Below, piece after piece: positions 33,124 through 42,117 of a DNA stretch of 64,000 nucleotides. The stretch is from assembly GCF_041022165.1 (NCBI RefSeq), contig NZ_CP163302.1, positions 2,418,001 through 2,482,000 on the forward strand. The letters run 5' to 3'. Positions within the stretch are counted from its first letter, which is position 1. Each line of letters starts with the position of its first letter. Position numbers and translations under genes: made by a program. Origin of the DNA: Sinomonas sp. P10A9 (GTDB lineage: Bacteria > Actinomycetota > Actinomycetes > Actinomycetales > Micrococcaceae). The notes under the pieces are model-generated. The model was not told where the DNA came from and did no database searches. It worked only from the letters and a program-made list of their open reading frames with translations.

Positions 33124-33908
33124 GCGGACTTCCCGCCCCGCTCGACGTCCCGTCCGTGGGTGCTCTGCTGGTGCTGCGACGGGTCCCAGCGCTGGGCCGG
33201 CGGCTGCTCGCCGCGCAGTTCGGCCACGAGCGCCGTGATCGCGTCCATGATGCGCTCGGTGGCCTCGACGAGCGTTGACTTGTCGAGAGGGCGACCCGCA
33301 AGGTCGCTCAGATCCACCGGGTCACCGACGAGGACGACGGCCTTCTTCCGGGGGAACGGGTAGAGCCGCTTGGCATACCGCGGGAAGAGCTCGTGGTCGC
33401 CCCAGTGGGCGATGGGGACGACGGGCGCTCCGGTCTTGAGCGCGAGCCTGGCCGCACCGGTGTGGCCCTTCATGGGCCAGAGTCCGGGGTCGCGCGTGAG
33501 GGTCCCCTCGGGGTAGACGATGATCGCCCCACCCTCGTCGATGACCTCGCGCGCAACTTCGAGCGAGGCCCCCGCGCCCGTCCCGCCTCGGTCGACAGGG
33601 ACCTGTTTGGTCCCGCGCATGAGTTGGCCGAGGACCGGGGGCTTGAACAGACCGGCCTTGGCGAGGAAATGCGGCGGGCGGCCCTGGTTGTAGAGCATGT
33701 GGCCGACCGTGAGGGGGTCGAGCTCAGTGCAATGGTTGGGGCATGCAATGAAGCCGCCCCGGCCGGGGAGGTCCTTGAGCTTCTCCGTGCCCTGCCACTC
33801 CTTGCTCATGAGGAGGTTCATGATGGGCCGGACGACGGCGGCCGCGATGGCGAACGCGACCTTCTCGCCCGTGCTCTCGCGAGCCCCCTCGCGGGGCGAT
33901 GTGCTCAC
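33120..33908 (-). CDS. plsC: 1-acyl-sn-glycerol-3-phosphate acyltransferase
   Basis: Membrane-associated acyltransferase of 262 residues that forms phosphatidic acid. The catalytic HX4D motif is NHCTELDP, and the phosphate-binding motifs are VPVDRGG and YPEGTLTRDP. The product of gpsA next to it feeds the first acylation step. The C-terminal 20 residues (QRWDPSQHQQSTHGRDVERG) are low-complexity. The GTG at 33908 overlaps the murA stop as GTGA. The first-step acyltransferase is not in the window. Confidence 0.92.
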   Translation of the reverse strand: MSTSPREGARESTGEKVAFAIAAAVVRPIMNLLMSKEWQGTEKLKDLPGRGGFIACPNHCTELDPLTVGHMLYNQGRPPHFLAKAGLFKPPVLGQLMRGTKQVPVDRGGTGAGASLEVAREVIDEGGAIIVYPEGTLTRDPGLWPMKGHTGAARLALKTGAPVVPIAHWGDHELFPRYAKRLYPFPRKKAVVLVGDPVDLSDLAGRPLDKSTLVEATERIMDAITALVAELRGEQPPAQRWDPSQHQQSTHGRDVERGGKSA

Positions 33909-35230
33909 TTCGTCTCCTCGAGGTCGAAGTCCGCGCCGAGGGCGCTGAGCTTCTCGGTGAAATGCTCATAGCCGCGACGGATGATGCCGACCCCGGTAGC
34001 CCGCGACACGCCGTCGGCCGCGAGAGCCGCGATGACGTGGCTGAATCCGCCCCGCAGGTCGGGGATGTCGAAGTCGGCGCCGTGCAGCGGCGTGGGGCCG
34101 GAGATGACCGCCGAATGCAGGAAATTGCGCTGGCCGAAGCGGCACGGAACGCTGCCGAGGCACTCGCGATGGAGCTGGATCGTGGCACCCATGCGGCCGA
34201 GCGCCTCGGTGAAGCCGAAGCGGTTCTCGTACACGGTCTCGTGCACGATCGACACGCCCTCAGCCTGCGTGAGGGCCACGATGAGCGGCTGCTGCCAGTC
34301 GGTCATGAAGCCCGGATGGACGTCCGTCTCGAGGACCAGCGGGGAGAGCTTGCCCCCGGGATGGTAGAAGCGGATCCCCTCGTCGGTGATCTGGAGGCCG
34401 CCTCCGATCTTCCGGTAGACGTTCAGGAAGGTCATCATGTCCCGTTGGCTCGCACCTTCGACGAAGATGTCGCCGTGGGTCGCGAGCGCCGCCGACGCCC
34501 AGGAGGCCGCCTCGTTGCGGTCTGGGAGGGCGCGGTGGGTGTAGCCGCCGAGCTCGGGAACGCCTTCGATCCGGATCGTCCGGTCGTTGAGGACCGCGAT
34601 GATCGCACCCATCTTCTGCAGGACGGCAACGAGATCGATCACCTCGGGCTCGATCGCGGCACCCTTGAGCTCCGTGACGCCCTCCGCGCGGGTTGCCGAC
34701 AGGAGCACCTGCTCCGTGGCGCCCACACTCGGGTACGGCAGCGAGATCCGTGCGCCCTTGAGTCCGCGGGGAGCCGAGATGCTGATGCCGCCTGGACGCT
34801 TGTCCACCACGGCGCCGAACTGGCGCAGCACGTCGAGGTGGTAGTCGATGGGGCGGTCGCCGATACGGCAGCCCCCGAGGTCCGGGATGAAGGCCTCGCC
34901 GATCGCGTGGATGAGCGGGCCGCAGAACAGGATCGGGATCCGCGAGTCACCGGCGTGGGCATCGATGTCCGCCACGGCCGCGGTCTTGGCGTTGGTGGGG
35001 TCGAGAGTCAGATCGCCCGTGGCGGTGTCCCGGTTGACCGAGACCCCGTGGAGCTGGAGCAGGCTCGTGACGATGTCGACGTCTTTGATCTCCGGCACGC
35101 TGCGGAGCGTGGACGGTTCGTTGCCCAGGAGCGCGGCCACCATGGCCTTGGGAACGAGGTTCTTGGCACCACGGACCGCCACCCGTCCCGAAAGGGGGAC
35201 GCCGCCTCGGATGGTCAGGACACTGCTCAT
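33905..35230 (-). CDS. murA: UDP-N-acetylglucosamine 1-carboxyvinyltransferase
   Basis: First committed enzyme of peptidoglycan synthesis, 441 residues; it transfers enolpyruvate from PEP to UDP-GlcNAc. GAKNLVPKAMVAALL carries the conserved Lys-Asn, and the loop with catalytic Cys121 reads DLGGCRIGDRPIDYH, so the enzyme should be fosfomycin-sensitive in principle. The internal pseudo-repeat of the EPSP-like fold is intact. The start is ATG 35230, with AAAAGG upstream; the longer frame to 35506 runs through the terminator of leuD. It begins the murA-plsC-gpsA-ddl operon. Confidence 0.95.
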   Translation of the reverse strand: MSSVLTIRGGVPLSGRVAVRGAKNLVPKAMVAALLGNEPSTLRSVPEIKDVDIVTSLLQLHGVSVNRDTATGDLTLDPTNAKTAAVADIDAHAGDSRIPILFCGPLIHAIGEAFIPDLGGCRIGDRPIDYHLDVLRQFGAVVDKRPGGISISAPRGLKGARISLPYPSVGATEQVLLSATRAEGVTELKGAAIEPEVIDLVAVLQKMGAIIAVLNDRTIRIEGVPELGGYTHRALPDRNEAASWASAALATHGDIFVEGASQRDMMTFLNVYRKIGGGLQITDEGIRFYHPGGKLSPLVLETDVHPGFMTDWQQPLIVALTQAEGVSIVHETVYENRFGFTEALGRMGATIQLHRECLGSVPCRFGQRNFLHSAVISGPTPLHGADFDIPDLRGGFSHVIAALAADGVSRATGVGIIRRGYEHFTEKLSALGADFDLEETK

Positions 35231-35304
35231 CTGCACCTTTTCCTCACTGGCCCCCATAGCCTCGGTCAGTACCCCGCCGGCACGGGACCCTGCTAAGCAT
35301 AGAA

Positions 35305-35340
35305 GCTCGCGTCCGGGGAGGTGAAAACCCGGGCGCGAGC
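35305..35340 (-). terminator. Hairpin after leuD
   Basis: GCTCGCG at 35305-35311 pairs with CGCGAGC at 35334-35340; inside, CCGGG and CCCGG can extend the stem. It lies between the leuD stop and the murA start, both on the minus strand. Confidence 0.55.
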
Positions 35341-35372
35341 CCTCAGTGCCGTGGTGCGCGAACTGCGCGCGC

Positions 35373-35972
35373 TCAGGTCCTGGCGGGGAGGGTCGTGGGC
35401 TTGAACGCCGGACGCCCAGCCTCGTACGCCTCGATCTCGTCCTCGTGCTGGAGCGTGAGGCCGATGTCGTCGAGGCCCTCGATGAGGCGCCAGCGCGTGT
35501 AGTCATCGATCTCGAACGGGGCCACGATGTTGCCGCACGTGGCAGTCTTGGAGGTCAGGTCGACGGTGATCTGCGTGCCCGGGTGGTTCTCGAGCTCCTT
35601 CCAGATGAGCTCGATGTCATCCTGGGCCACGACCGCCGCCACAAGTCCCTGCTTGCCCGAGTTGCCGCGGAAGATGTCCGCGAACCGCGACGAGAGCACG
35701 GCCCTGAAGCCGTAGTCCTTGAGCGCCCACACCGCGTGCTCGCGGGACGAGCCCGTTCCGAAGTCGGGACCGGCCACGAGGACGGAGCCCCGGTTGAACG
35801 GCTCCTGGTTGAGGATGAACGACTCGTCCTTGCGCCAGCTGGCGAAGAGCGCGTCCTCGAAGCCTGTACGCGTGATGCGCTTGAGGAAGACGGCAGGGAT
35901 GATCTGGTCCGTGTCCACGTTGCTCTGGCGCAGCGGGACACCGATGCCGGTATGGGTGGTGAACTTCTCCAT
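35373..35972 (-). CDS. leuD: 3-isopropylmalate dehydratase small subunit
   Basis: Small subunit (199 residues) of isopropylmalate isomerase, which converts 2- to 3-isopropylmalate in leucine synthesis. Typical stretches are [20 protein letters not shown] and [22 protein letters not shown]. It pairs with LeuC, encoded 17 bp upstream; the two subunits form the aconitase-like active site. The start is ATG 35972. It ends the leuCD operon and is followed by a hairpin. Confidence 0.96.
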   Translation of the reverse strand: MEKFTTHTGIGVPLRQSNVDTDQIIPAVFLKRITRTGFEDALFASWRKDESFILNQEPFNRGSVLVAGPDFGTGSSREHAVWALKDYGFRAVLSSRFADIFRGNSGKQGLVAAVVAQDDIELIWKELENHPGTQITVDLTSKTATCGNIVAPFEIDDYTRWRLIEGLDDIGLTLQHEDEIEAYEAGRPAFKPTTLPART

Positions 35973-35989
35973 GGCTGGGTGGTCCTTCC

Positions 35990-37429
35990 TTAGGCAGCCG
36001 TGCCAGCGGCTTGGGAGTCGGGCACGGGATCGAGGTCTGCGGGCGACGAGAGTGTGCCACGGATCGCGGTCGCCGCCGCGACGACGGGCGAGACGAGGTG
36101 CGTGCGGCCACCCTTGCCCTGGCGGCCCTCGAAGTTGCGGTTCGACGTCGAGGCGCACCGCTCGCCCGGCTGGAGCTGGTCGGGATTCATGCCAAGGCAC
36201 ATCGAGCAGCCTGCAAAGCGCCACTCGGCACCGAAGTCCTTGAACACCTTGTCGAGCCCCTCGGCCTCGGCCTCGAGGCGCACTCGGGCAGACCCCGGGA
36301 CGACCAACATGCGGACCGTCGGGTCCTTGGCGCGGCCGCGGACGATCTCCGCGGCAGCCCGGAGGTCCTCGAGACGGGAATTGGTGCAGGATCCGAGGAA
36401 GACCGTGTCGACGCGGATCTCCTTCATCGGCGTTCCCGCACTGAGGCCCATGTAGTCGAGGGCACGGCGCGCGGTGGCCTTGGCGTTCTCGTCCGCGAAG
36501 TCGTCCGGATCCGGCACCGCCTGCGAGAGCGAGACGCCCTGGCCGGGGTTCGTTCCCCACGTGACGAACGGCTCGAGCGTGTCAGCGTCGAGGAACACCT
36601 CGGCGTCGAACACGGCGTCGTCGTCGGTCCGCAGTGTGTCCCAGTACTCGACGGCCGCATCCCACTCGGCGCCCTGCGGGGCGTGAGGGCGGCCCTTCAT
36701 GAAGTCGTAGGTGGTCTGGTCCGGCGCGACCATGCCTGCGCGGGCGCCCGCCTCGATGGACATGTTGCAGATCGTCATGCGCGCCTCCATTGAGAGGGCG
36801 CGGATCGCGGAGCCACGGTATTCGAGGACATAGCCCTGGCCGCCGCCGGTGCCGATCTTGGCGATAACGGCGAGGATGATGTCCTTGCTGCTCACGCCGG
36901 GCTTGAGCGTGCCCTCGACCGTGATGGCCATGGTCTTGAACGGAGTGAGCGAGAGCGACTGCGTGGCCATCACGTGCTCGACCTCGGATGTGCCGATGCC
37001 CATGGCAAGGGCACCGAACGCACCGTGCGTCGACGTGTGCGAGTCGCCGCACACGATCGTGAGCCCGGGCTGTGTGAGGCCGAGCTGCGGGCCAACCACG
37101 TGCACGATGCCCTGCTCGCGGTCACCGAGGGAGTGCAGTCGGACGCCGAACTCCGCGCAGTTGGCGCGCAGGGTCTCGATCTGCGTACGGCTCGTCGGAT
37201 CCGCGATCGGCTTGTCGATGTCGAGCGTCGGGGTGTTGTGGTCCTCGGTCGCAATCGTGAGGTCGGGTCGGCGCAGCCTGCGGCCGGCGAGCCGGAGGCC
37301 CTCGAACGCTTGAGGCGACGTCACCTCATGCACTAGGTGAAGGTCGATGTACAGCAGATCGGGCTGCCCATCCGCGCCCTTGCGCACCACGTGTGCGTCC
37401 CAGACCTTCTCGGCCAGTGTGCGTCCCAC
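35990..37429 (-). CDS. leuC: 3-isopropylmalate dehydratase large subunit
   Basis: Aconitase-family large subunit of 479 residues holding the [4Fe-4S] cluster. The cluster cysteines are in [12 protein letters not shown] and in the [11 protein letters not shown] pair, and the substrate-site serines are in [14 protein letters not shown]. The start is GTG 37429, with GGGAG 6-7 nt before it. It is transcribed away from the IclR-type regulator, and its promoter overlaps the regulator's promoter around a 15-bp palindrome, so the regulator very probably controls it. Confidence 0.96.
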   Translation of the reverse strand: MGRTLAEKVWDAHVVRKGADGQPDLLYIDLHLVHEVTSPQAFEGLRLAGRRLRRPDLTIATEDHNTPTLDIDKPIADPTSRTQIETLRANCAEFGVRLHSLGDREQGIVHVVGPQLGLTQPGLTIVCGDSHTSTHGAFGALAMGIGTSEVEHVMATQSLSLTPFKTMAITVEGTLKPGVSSKDIILAVIAKIGTGGGQGYVLEYRGSAIRALSMEARMTICNMSIEAGARAGMVAPDQTTYDFMKGRPHAPQGAEWDAAVEYWDTLRTDDDAVFDAEVFLDADTLEPFVTWGTNPGQGVSLSQAVPDPDDFADENAKATARRALDYMGLSAGTPMKEIRVDTVFLGSCTNSRLEDLRAAAEIVRGRAKDPTVRMLVVPGSARVRLEAEAEGLDKVFKDFGAEWRFAGCSMCLGMNPDQLQPGERCASTSNRNFEGRQGKGGRTHLVSPVVAAATAIRGTLSSPADLDPVPDSQAAGTAA

Positions 37430-37526
37430 GGCCTACTCCCTCCAGCTCGTGCCAGTTGTCTGGCCAGCCGCCATGGCTGTCTACGTACCAGTGCACCAGC
37501 GCCGCGGCCCTGCTGGCCACTCCGCC

Positions 37527-37558
37527 AACTTGCATCTCAGATACTGAGACGCCAATAT
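37527..37558. promoter_or_regulatory. Overlapping divergent promoters for leuCD and the IclR gene
   Basis: Plus strand: TTGCAT at 37530-37535, a 17-bp spacer, then CAATAT at 37553-37558, 6 nt before the regulator's ATG, so its mRNA would be leaderless. Minus strand: TTGGCG (complement of 37550-37555), a 17-bp spacer, then CAAGTT (complement of 37527-37532), directed to leuC. The spacing is canonical for both; the hexamers match consensus only partly. Confidence 0.5.
37535..37549. promoter_or_regulatory. 15-bp palindromic operator for the IclR/NdgR-type regulator
   Basis: TCTCA-GATAC-TGAGA, a perfect 5-bp-arm palindrome lying in the spacer of both divergent promoters. Related actinobacterial IclR proteins (NdgR, LtbR) control leuCD from the same divergent position, so this is the best candidate operator. 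Binding here would block both promoters. Confidence 0.6.
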
Positions 37559-37564
37559 CATCCT

Positions 37565-38284
37565 ATGGACAACTCTAGTGGCGTCGGCGTCATCGACAAG
37601 GCCGCCCTCGTGCTCGACGCCCTCGAGGCGGGGCCCACGACCCTCGCGCAGCTCGTAGCGGCGACCGGCCTCGCTCGGCCCACCGTCCATCGGCTCGCTC
37701 TCGCCCTCGTGCACCACCGGCTCGTGGCGCGGGACATGCAGGGTCGGTTCGTGCTGGGCTCGCGGCTCGTCGAACTCGCCTCCGCCGCGGGCGAGGACCG
37801 CCTCATCGCCGCTGCCGGCCCCATCCTCGTCCAGCTCCGCGACGCAACCGGCGAGAGCGCCCAGATCTTCCGCCGACAGGGCGACTGGCGCGTCTGCGTC
37901 GCCTCGGCCGAGCGCCCGGTGGGCCTGCGCGACACGATCCCCGTGGGCACCCAGCTCAGCATGAAGGCCGGCTCGGCGGCACAGGTGCTCGTAGCATGGG
38001 AAGACCACGACCGGCTCCTCGAGGGCCTGAACCAGGCGCGCTTCACGCCCACAGTCCTCGCGGGAGTACGACGCCGCGGCTGGGCCCAGTCGCTCGGCGA
38101 ACGCGAGCCCGGGGTCGCCTCCGTCTCCGCCCCGGTGCGGGGACCCTCCGGCCGGGTGATCGCAGCGGTGTCCATTTCGGGGCCCATCGAGCGCTTGACC
38201 CGCCAGCCGGGCCGCCAGCATGCTGAGGTCGTGTGCAATGCCGGACGGCTCCTGACGGAGGCCCTGCGCAAGGGCAACGACTAA
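37565..38284 (+). CDS. ndgR: IclR-family regulator of leucine biosynthesis (NdgR/LtbR type)
   Basis: Regulator of 239 residues. The N-terminal winged HTH reads LVLDALEAGPTTLAQLVAAT followed by GLARPTVHRLALAL, and the IclR effector domain covers about 80-235. It is the counterpart of NdgR (Streptomyces), LtbR (Corynebacterium) and mycobacterial Rv2989 by position next to leuCD. Those repress leuCD/leuB and influence other amino acid genes. The ATG at 37565 is 6 nt from a -10-like box, so translation probably starts on a leaderless mRNA; there is no ribosome site. Function is by homology and position. Confidence 0.88.
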   Translation: MDNSSGVGVIDKAALVLDALEAGPTTLAQLVAATGLARPTVHRLALALVHHRLVARDMQGRFVLGSRLVELASAAGEDRLIAAAGPILVQLRDATGESAQIFRRQGDWRVCVASAERPVGLRDTIPVGTQLSMKAGSAAQVLVAWEDHDRLLEGLNQARFTPTVLAGVRRRGWAQSLGEREPGVASVSAPVRGPSGRVIAAVSISGPIERLTRQPGRQHAEVVCNAGRLLTEALRKGND

Positions 38285-38321
38285 GCCGGCAGCACCGAGA
38301 CAAGGCGGACGAGGGGGGCCA

Positions 38322-38882
38322 GTGGCCGAGTACGCGGTGTTCCTGCGCGGCGTCAACGTAGGCGGCATCACGCTCAAGATGGCGGACGTCCGCGCGACTC
38401 TTGCGGCGCTGCCGGTCTCTGGCGTCAAGACGCTGCTCGCGAGCGGCAACGCCATTCTCTCTGCCGAGAAGACCACGAACGAGGTCAAAGACCTGGTCGA
38501 GCGTGCGCTGCGGTCCGATTTCGGCTACGACGCATGGGTCGTGGTGCTCCCGCGCGACGAGGTCGACTCGCTCGTTGCAGCCTGCCCGTACCCGGCCGAC
38601 GGACCCGCGGTCCATGCGTACATCACCCTCGCCTCGGACCCCACGGCGCTCGACGGCCTCCTTGACACCGCGGCGGCCCTCGCGGAATCGCGTCCGGAGA
38701 CCGGCAGCTCAGCCGAGACGGAGCACACGCGCCTCTCCCCGATGGCGCTCGCGTGGCGCTGCCCGAAGGGTTCCACCCTTGACGCGCCCATCTCCAAGGC
38801 CAGCGCCAAGCCGGCGTTCAAGGCCACGACCACGACGCGCAACCTCCGAACGCTCCTGAAGGTCCAGGCAGCCTTCGCGTGA
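38322..38882 (+). CDS. DUF1697 protein
   Basis: Protein of 186 residues of the widespread DUF1697 family, beginning YAVFLRGVNVGG, the family's most conserved motif, followed by VKTLLASGNAILSAE. Its biochemical function is unknown. The start is GTG 38322, preceded by GAGG. Its stop lies just before a strong bidirectional terminator facing the tRNA operon. It is probably transcribed alone or by read-through from the IclR gene, 37 bp upstream. Confidence 0.85.
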   Translation: MAEYAVFLRGVNVGGITLKMADVRATLAALPVSGVKTLLASGNAILSAEKTTNEVKDLVERALRSDFGYDAWVVVLPRDEVDSLVAACPYPADGPAVHAYITLASDPTALDGLLDTAAALAESRPETGSSAETEHTRLSPMALAWRCPKGSTLDAPISKASAKPAFKATTTTRNLRTLLKVQAAFA

Positions 38883-38904
38883 GGCCATCCAGTCCGAGAA
38901 ACGA

Positions 38905-38936
38905 AGGAGGGCCCGGTCCGAAGACCGGGCCCTCCT
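38905..38936. terminator. Bidirectional terminator between DUF1697 gene and tRNA operon
   Basis: Perfect 14-bp stem (AGGAGGGCCCGGTC and its complement) with a CGAA loop, between the DUF1697 stop and the 3' end of the convergent tRNA-Glu gene. Confidence 0.75.
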
Positions 38937-38942
38937 CTGAGG

Positions 38943-39015
38943 TGACCCCAGCGGGATTCGAACCCGCGTTACCGCCGTGAGAGGGCAGCGTACTAGGCCG
39001 CTATACGATGGGGCC
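38943..39015 (-). tRNA. tRNA-Glu (CUC), copy 1
   Basis: A 73-nt cloverleaf. Acceptor GGCCCCA/TGGGGTC, T-arm GCGGGTTCGAATCCCGC, anticodon loop CTCTCAC giving CTC. CCA is not encoded. It differs from copy 2 by one base in the anticodon stem, which makes a T-G pair here. It is last in a Gln-Glu-Glu operon. Confidence 0.96.
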
Positions 39016-39111
39016 CTGCACTGCGCCAGCCCGTTGCCGGACGGCGCTCCTGCCTTCCTGAGGAAGGCTCTTTCAGAAAGAGTCCCGGCGCAATTGCCAG
39101 CACCCTGTCCG

Positions 39112-39184
39112 TGACCCCAGCGGGATTCGAACCCGCGTTACCGCCGTGAGAGGGCGGCGTACTAGGCCGCTATACGATGGGGCC
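39112..39184 (-). tRNA. tRNA-Glu (CUC), copy 2
   Basis: A 73-nt cloverleaf like copy 1, with a fully paired anticodon stem CCGCC/GGCGG around CTCTCAC (anticodon CTC). The 96-nt spacer to copy 1 contains two small hairpins (GCCTTCC-TGA-GGAAGGC and CTCTTT-CAG-AAAGAG), probably processing signals. CCA is not encoded. Confidence 0.96.
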
Positions 39185-39250
39185 GTGGTACTTTACCGTG
39201 CTCACAAATGAGCATTCCTTTGATTCCGCACAACCGCGGAACATCAGGAG

Positions 39251-39322
39251 CTGGGATACCAGGACTCGAACCTAGAATGACGGTACCAGAAACCGTAGTG
39301 TTGCCAATTACACCATATCCCA
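39251..39322 (-). tRNA. tRNA-Gln (CUG)
   Basis: A 72-nt cloverleaf. Acceptor TGGGATA/TATCCCA with discriminator G, anticodon stem ACGGT/ACCGT around TTCTGGT giving CTG. CCA is not encoded. It is first in the minus-strand tRNA operon; a GCTCA-CAAA-TGAGC hairpin lies between it and the first tRNA-Glu. Confidence 0.95.
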
Positions 39323-39499
39323 CTGGCTATCGGGGCTCTGCTCGGCTCTTCGCGTCAACCTTGGTGGTCCACCCGAATGCTCCCGTGCCCCTCAGCACGA
39401 GTAATTACTCTACCCGATGCTCTGTCGGGCGCAAAATCCGCAACACGGTCACGGAACCCCTCGCGCACGTGATCCGTGTCATGTTCGCGCGATGGGAGC

Positions 39500-39600
39500 C
39501 TGACCAGAGACCCCGCAGCACAACGCCAGAGACCCTACAGCGTTGCGGGGTCTCTGGCAGGAGGTTGCGGGGTCTCTGGCAGGACGTTGCGGGGTCTCTG
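39500..39600. repeat. 22-bp tandem/inverted repeat cluster after the gltX-HAD operon
   Basis: GTTGCGGGGTCTCTGG occurs three times on the plus strand with a 22-bp period (39542, 39564, 39586). Two inverted versions precede it (AGAGACCCCGCAG and CCAGAGACCCTACAG). The inverted and direct copies can form an 11-bp stem GCCAGAGACCC/GGGTCTCTGGC. It lies directly after the HAD hydrolase stop, so it may serve as a terminator or an mRNA 3'-end stem. Confidence 0.65.
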
Positions 39601-39604
39601 AGCG

Positions 39605-40447
39605 TCAGAGGAGGCCGAGGATCCCCGGGATCTCGCCCAGGCTCGCAACCTGTTCGGGCACCAGCAGTGCGGCCGCGGGGTCGAGGACCGTCGAGCGGCG
39701 ATTGAGCCAGATCCCGCGGATTCCCGCGCCGGCCGCCCCGACGACGTCGTGCGCGGGGTTGTCCCCGACGTACACCGTCTGCTCGGCCGCCGTGCCGAGC
39801 CGGCGCAGTCCCTCACGGAAGATGGCCGGATCCGGCTTCGCAACGCCCACCGCATCGATGCCCACCAGGACGCTGATGCGCTCGAGACCGGCGACATCGA
39901 GCTTGGCCCGCTGGTAGTCGTGCACGTTGTTGCTGACGGCGCCGTAGGCGATCCCCGCGGCCTCGAGGGCATCGAGGAACGGGTGCACGTCGTCAAACGC
40001 CCGGACGTATGAGGGCTGCGCCGTCTCGTACTCGCTGAGCCACTGAGCAGCCTGGGCATCGGAGGCGAAACCCGTCCCGAAGTGCGCGAGGCACCGCTCG
40101 GCCCGCAGCACCCGCTGCTCGGCGAATGTGATCTCGTGCGCCATGTAGCGCTCATAGATGTCGTCGGACCCGCGCGTGAAGATGCGGCAGAACGTCACCC
40201 ACTCCGCCTCGGCCAGGCCGGGCAGGAGCGGAGCGCTGACTTCACGAAGCGCCCGGTCCATGGCGCCCTCGAGATCCACGAGAGTCTCGTCGATGTCCAG
40301 GAGCACGCCCTCCACCTGCGCCGTTCCGACCACGCCGGGCACGCGAACGACGGCGGGTGCGCGGCCGCCGTCGTGCGTCGCCGGCGTCGCGGGTCCTGTG
40401 CTCTCGGCCAGCGCCTCAGCCACGGTCGCAGTCACCGTGTCAGCCAC
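39605..40447 (-). CDS. HAD-family hydrolase
   Basis: Haloacid-dehalogenase-like phosphatase of 280 residues. Motif I is [10 protein letters not shown] (about 49-58), motif II GAVSNN, motif III and the acidic pair AKPDPAIF and VGDNPAHDV. The helical cap between motifs I and II is of the YjjG or phosphoglycolate-phosphatase type; the substrate is unknown. The GTG at 40447 overlaps the gltX stop by 8 nt (GTGGCTGA). The first about 45 residues are unlike HAD proteins and include [11 protein letters not shown], encoded by a REP-like palindrome, so the real start may be further inside. Confidence 0.82.
   Translation of the reverse strand: MADTVTATVAEALAESTGPATPATHDGGRAPAVVRVPGVVGTAQVEGVLLDIDETLVDLEGAMDRALREVSAPLLPGLAEAEWVTFCRIFTRGSDDIYERYMAHEITFAEQRVLRAERCLAHFGTGFASDAQAAQWLSEYETAQPSYVRAFDDVHPFLDALEAAGIAYGAVSNNVHDYQRAKLDVAGLERISVLVGIDAVGVAKPDPAIFREGLRRLGTAAEQTVYVGDNPAHDVVGAAGAGIRGIWLNRRSTVLDPAAALLVPEQVASLGEIPGILGLL
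40344..40377. repeat. REP-like inverted repeat inside the HAD gene
   Basis: ACGACGGCGG at 40347-40356 pairs with CCGCCGTCGT at 40365-40374; two more pairs follow after a mismatch. It lies in the N-terminal extension of the HAD reading frame, between gltX and the conserved part of the protein. Confidence 0.55.
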
Positions 40448-41963
40448 GGAAGGCCTTGATGCGTGCGAGGGACGAGTCCTTGCCGAGGATGACCATGGAC
40501 TCGAAGAGCGGCGGCGAAATGCGGCGGCCGGAGATGGCCGTGCGGACTGGCCCGAACGCGAGGCGCGGCTTGATGCCGAGTCCCTCCACGAGGGCGCTGC
40601 GCAGGGCTGCCTGGATGTCCTCAGCCGACCAGTCCGTGACCGGCTCGAGGGCCGCGAGGGCGGCGTCGAGGACCTCGGGCAGGTTCGCGGGCATGCCCTT
40701 CAGTGCATCGTCGGCGATGCGGATCGCGGAGTCCTCGGCAAAGAGGAAGCCGAGCATCTCGGGGGCCTCGCCGAGGAGCGTGATGCGCTCCTGGATGAGC
40801 GGCGCGGCCTCAGTCAGGATCTCGTCCTGGCGCGGGGTGAGGGCCTCCCCCACGATGCCGGCCTCGCGCAGGTACGGGACCAGGCGCTCGCGGAAGTCGG
40901 CGGCCTCGAGCAGGCGCACGTGCGTGCCGTTGATCGCCTCGGCCTTCTTGAGGTCGAAGCGGGCCGGGTTGGGCAGCACGTCGGCGATGTCGAACGCGGA
41001 CGTGAACTGCTCCACCGTGAAGATGTCCTCGTCCGCCGAGATCGACCAGCCGAGCAGCGCGAGGTAGTTCAGGAGGCCCTCGGGGATGAAGCCGCGCTCG
41101 CGGTGGTGGAAGAGGTTCGACTCCGGGTCGCGCTTGGAGAGCTTCTTGTTCCCCTCGCCCATCACATAGGGCAGGTGGCCGAAGATCGGCATGTAGCTCG
41201 CAACGCCCACCGCGTGGAGCGCGTAGTAGAGCGCGACCTGGCGCGGGGTCGAGGACAGGAGGTCCTCGCCACGGAGCACGTGGGTGATGCCCATGAGAGC
41301 GTCGTCGACCGGGTTGACGAGCGTGTACAGGGGCGAGCCGTCCGCGCGCACCACGACGAAGTCCGGCACTGTTCCGGCCTTGAACGTGATCTCGCCGCGG
41401 ATGATGTCATTGAAGACCACGTCCTCCTCGGGCATGCGGAAGCGCAGCACAGGCTCGCGTCCCTCGGCACGGAAGGCTGCCTTCTGCTCGTCCGTGAGGT
41501 CTCGGTCCGAGTTGTCGTAGCCGAGCTTGGGATCCCGGCCCGCCGCCTTGTGGCGGGCCTCGATCTCGGCCGGCGTGGAGAACGACTCGTACAGGAACCC
41601 CGCGTCCTTGAGCTTCGCGGCGACGTCCTTGTAGAGGTCGAGACGACGCGACTGCCGGTACGGCTCGTGCGGGCCGCCGACGTCGATCCCCTCGTCCCAC
41701 GTCAGGCCGAGCCAGCGCAGGGCCTCGACGATCTGCTCGTAGCTCTCCTCGGTGTCCCGCTGCGCGTCGGTGTCCTCGATGCGGAACACGAACGTGCCGC
41801 CCGTGTGGCGCGCGTAGGCCCAGTTGAACAGGGCAGTGCGCACCATGCCGACGTGCGGCGTGCCCGTCGGAGAGGGGCAGAAGCGCACACGCACCGGCGT
41901 GTCGGGCACGACGGACGGGATGGAGGCGGGGTCGAGCAGGGGTGCTGGGGGCGAGGAAGTCAT
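40440..41963 (-). CDS. gltX: Glutamyl-tRNA synthetase
   Basis: Class I synthetase of 507 residues that charges tRNA-Glu (and often tRNA-Gln, which is then amidated). HIGH-like motif in [12 protein letters not shown] (about 29-40), KMSKS-like KLSKRDPES (about 265), and the discriminating stretch [14 protein letters not shown]. The tRNA-Glu and tRNA-Gln genes lie within 1.2 kb downstream. The start is ATG 41963. It is transcribed with the HAD gene and perhaps from the FAH gene upstream. Confidence 0.96.
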   Translation of the reverse strand: MTSSPPAPLLDPASIPSVVPDTPVRVRFCPSPTGTPHVGMVRTALFNWAYARHTGGTFVFRIEDTDAQRDTEESYEQIVEALRWLGLTWDEGIDVGGPHEPYRQSRRLDLYKDVAAKLKDAGFLYESFSTPAEIEARHKAAGRDPKLGYDNSDRDLTDEQKAAFRAEGREPVLRFRMPEEDVVFNDIIRGEITFKAGTVPDFVVVRADGSPLYTLVNPVDDALMGITHVLRGEDLLSSTPRQVALYYALHAVGVASYMPIFGHLPYVMGEGNKKLSKRDPESNLFHHRERGFIPEGLLNYLALLGWSISADEDIFTVEQFTSAFDIADVLPNPARFDLKKAEAINGTHVRLLEAADFRERLVPYLREAGIVGEALTPRQDEILTEAAPLIQERITLLGEAPEMLGFLFAEDSAIRIADDALKGMPANLPEVLDAALAALEPVTDWSAEDIQAALRSALVEGLGIKPRLAFGPVRTAISGRRISPPLFESMVILGKDSSLARIKAFRG

Positions 41964-42022
41964 AGTGCCCCTATTCTAAGGGGCCTCTCCCTTGGCTCGG
42001 CTCGCGTCATCCCAGCTGTGGT

Positions 42023-42076
42023 GCGCACGACGGCGGGGTCCCTACCCGTGCGGGCCGGCCACGCGGCGTCGTGCGC
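42023..42076 (-). terminator. Long hairpin between FAH gene and gltX; REP-like arms
   Basis: GCGCACGACG at 42023-42032 pairs with CGTCGTGCGC at 42067-42076; the large GC-rich loop may fold further. It lies between the FAH stop and the gltX start on the minus strand, and its arms match the REP-like core. Confidence 0.45.
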
Positions 42077-42117
42077 GCCGCCGGGAAGCACACGGCATTC
42101 AGCCTGCGGCGCAGCGC

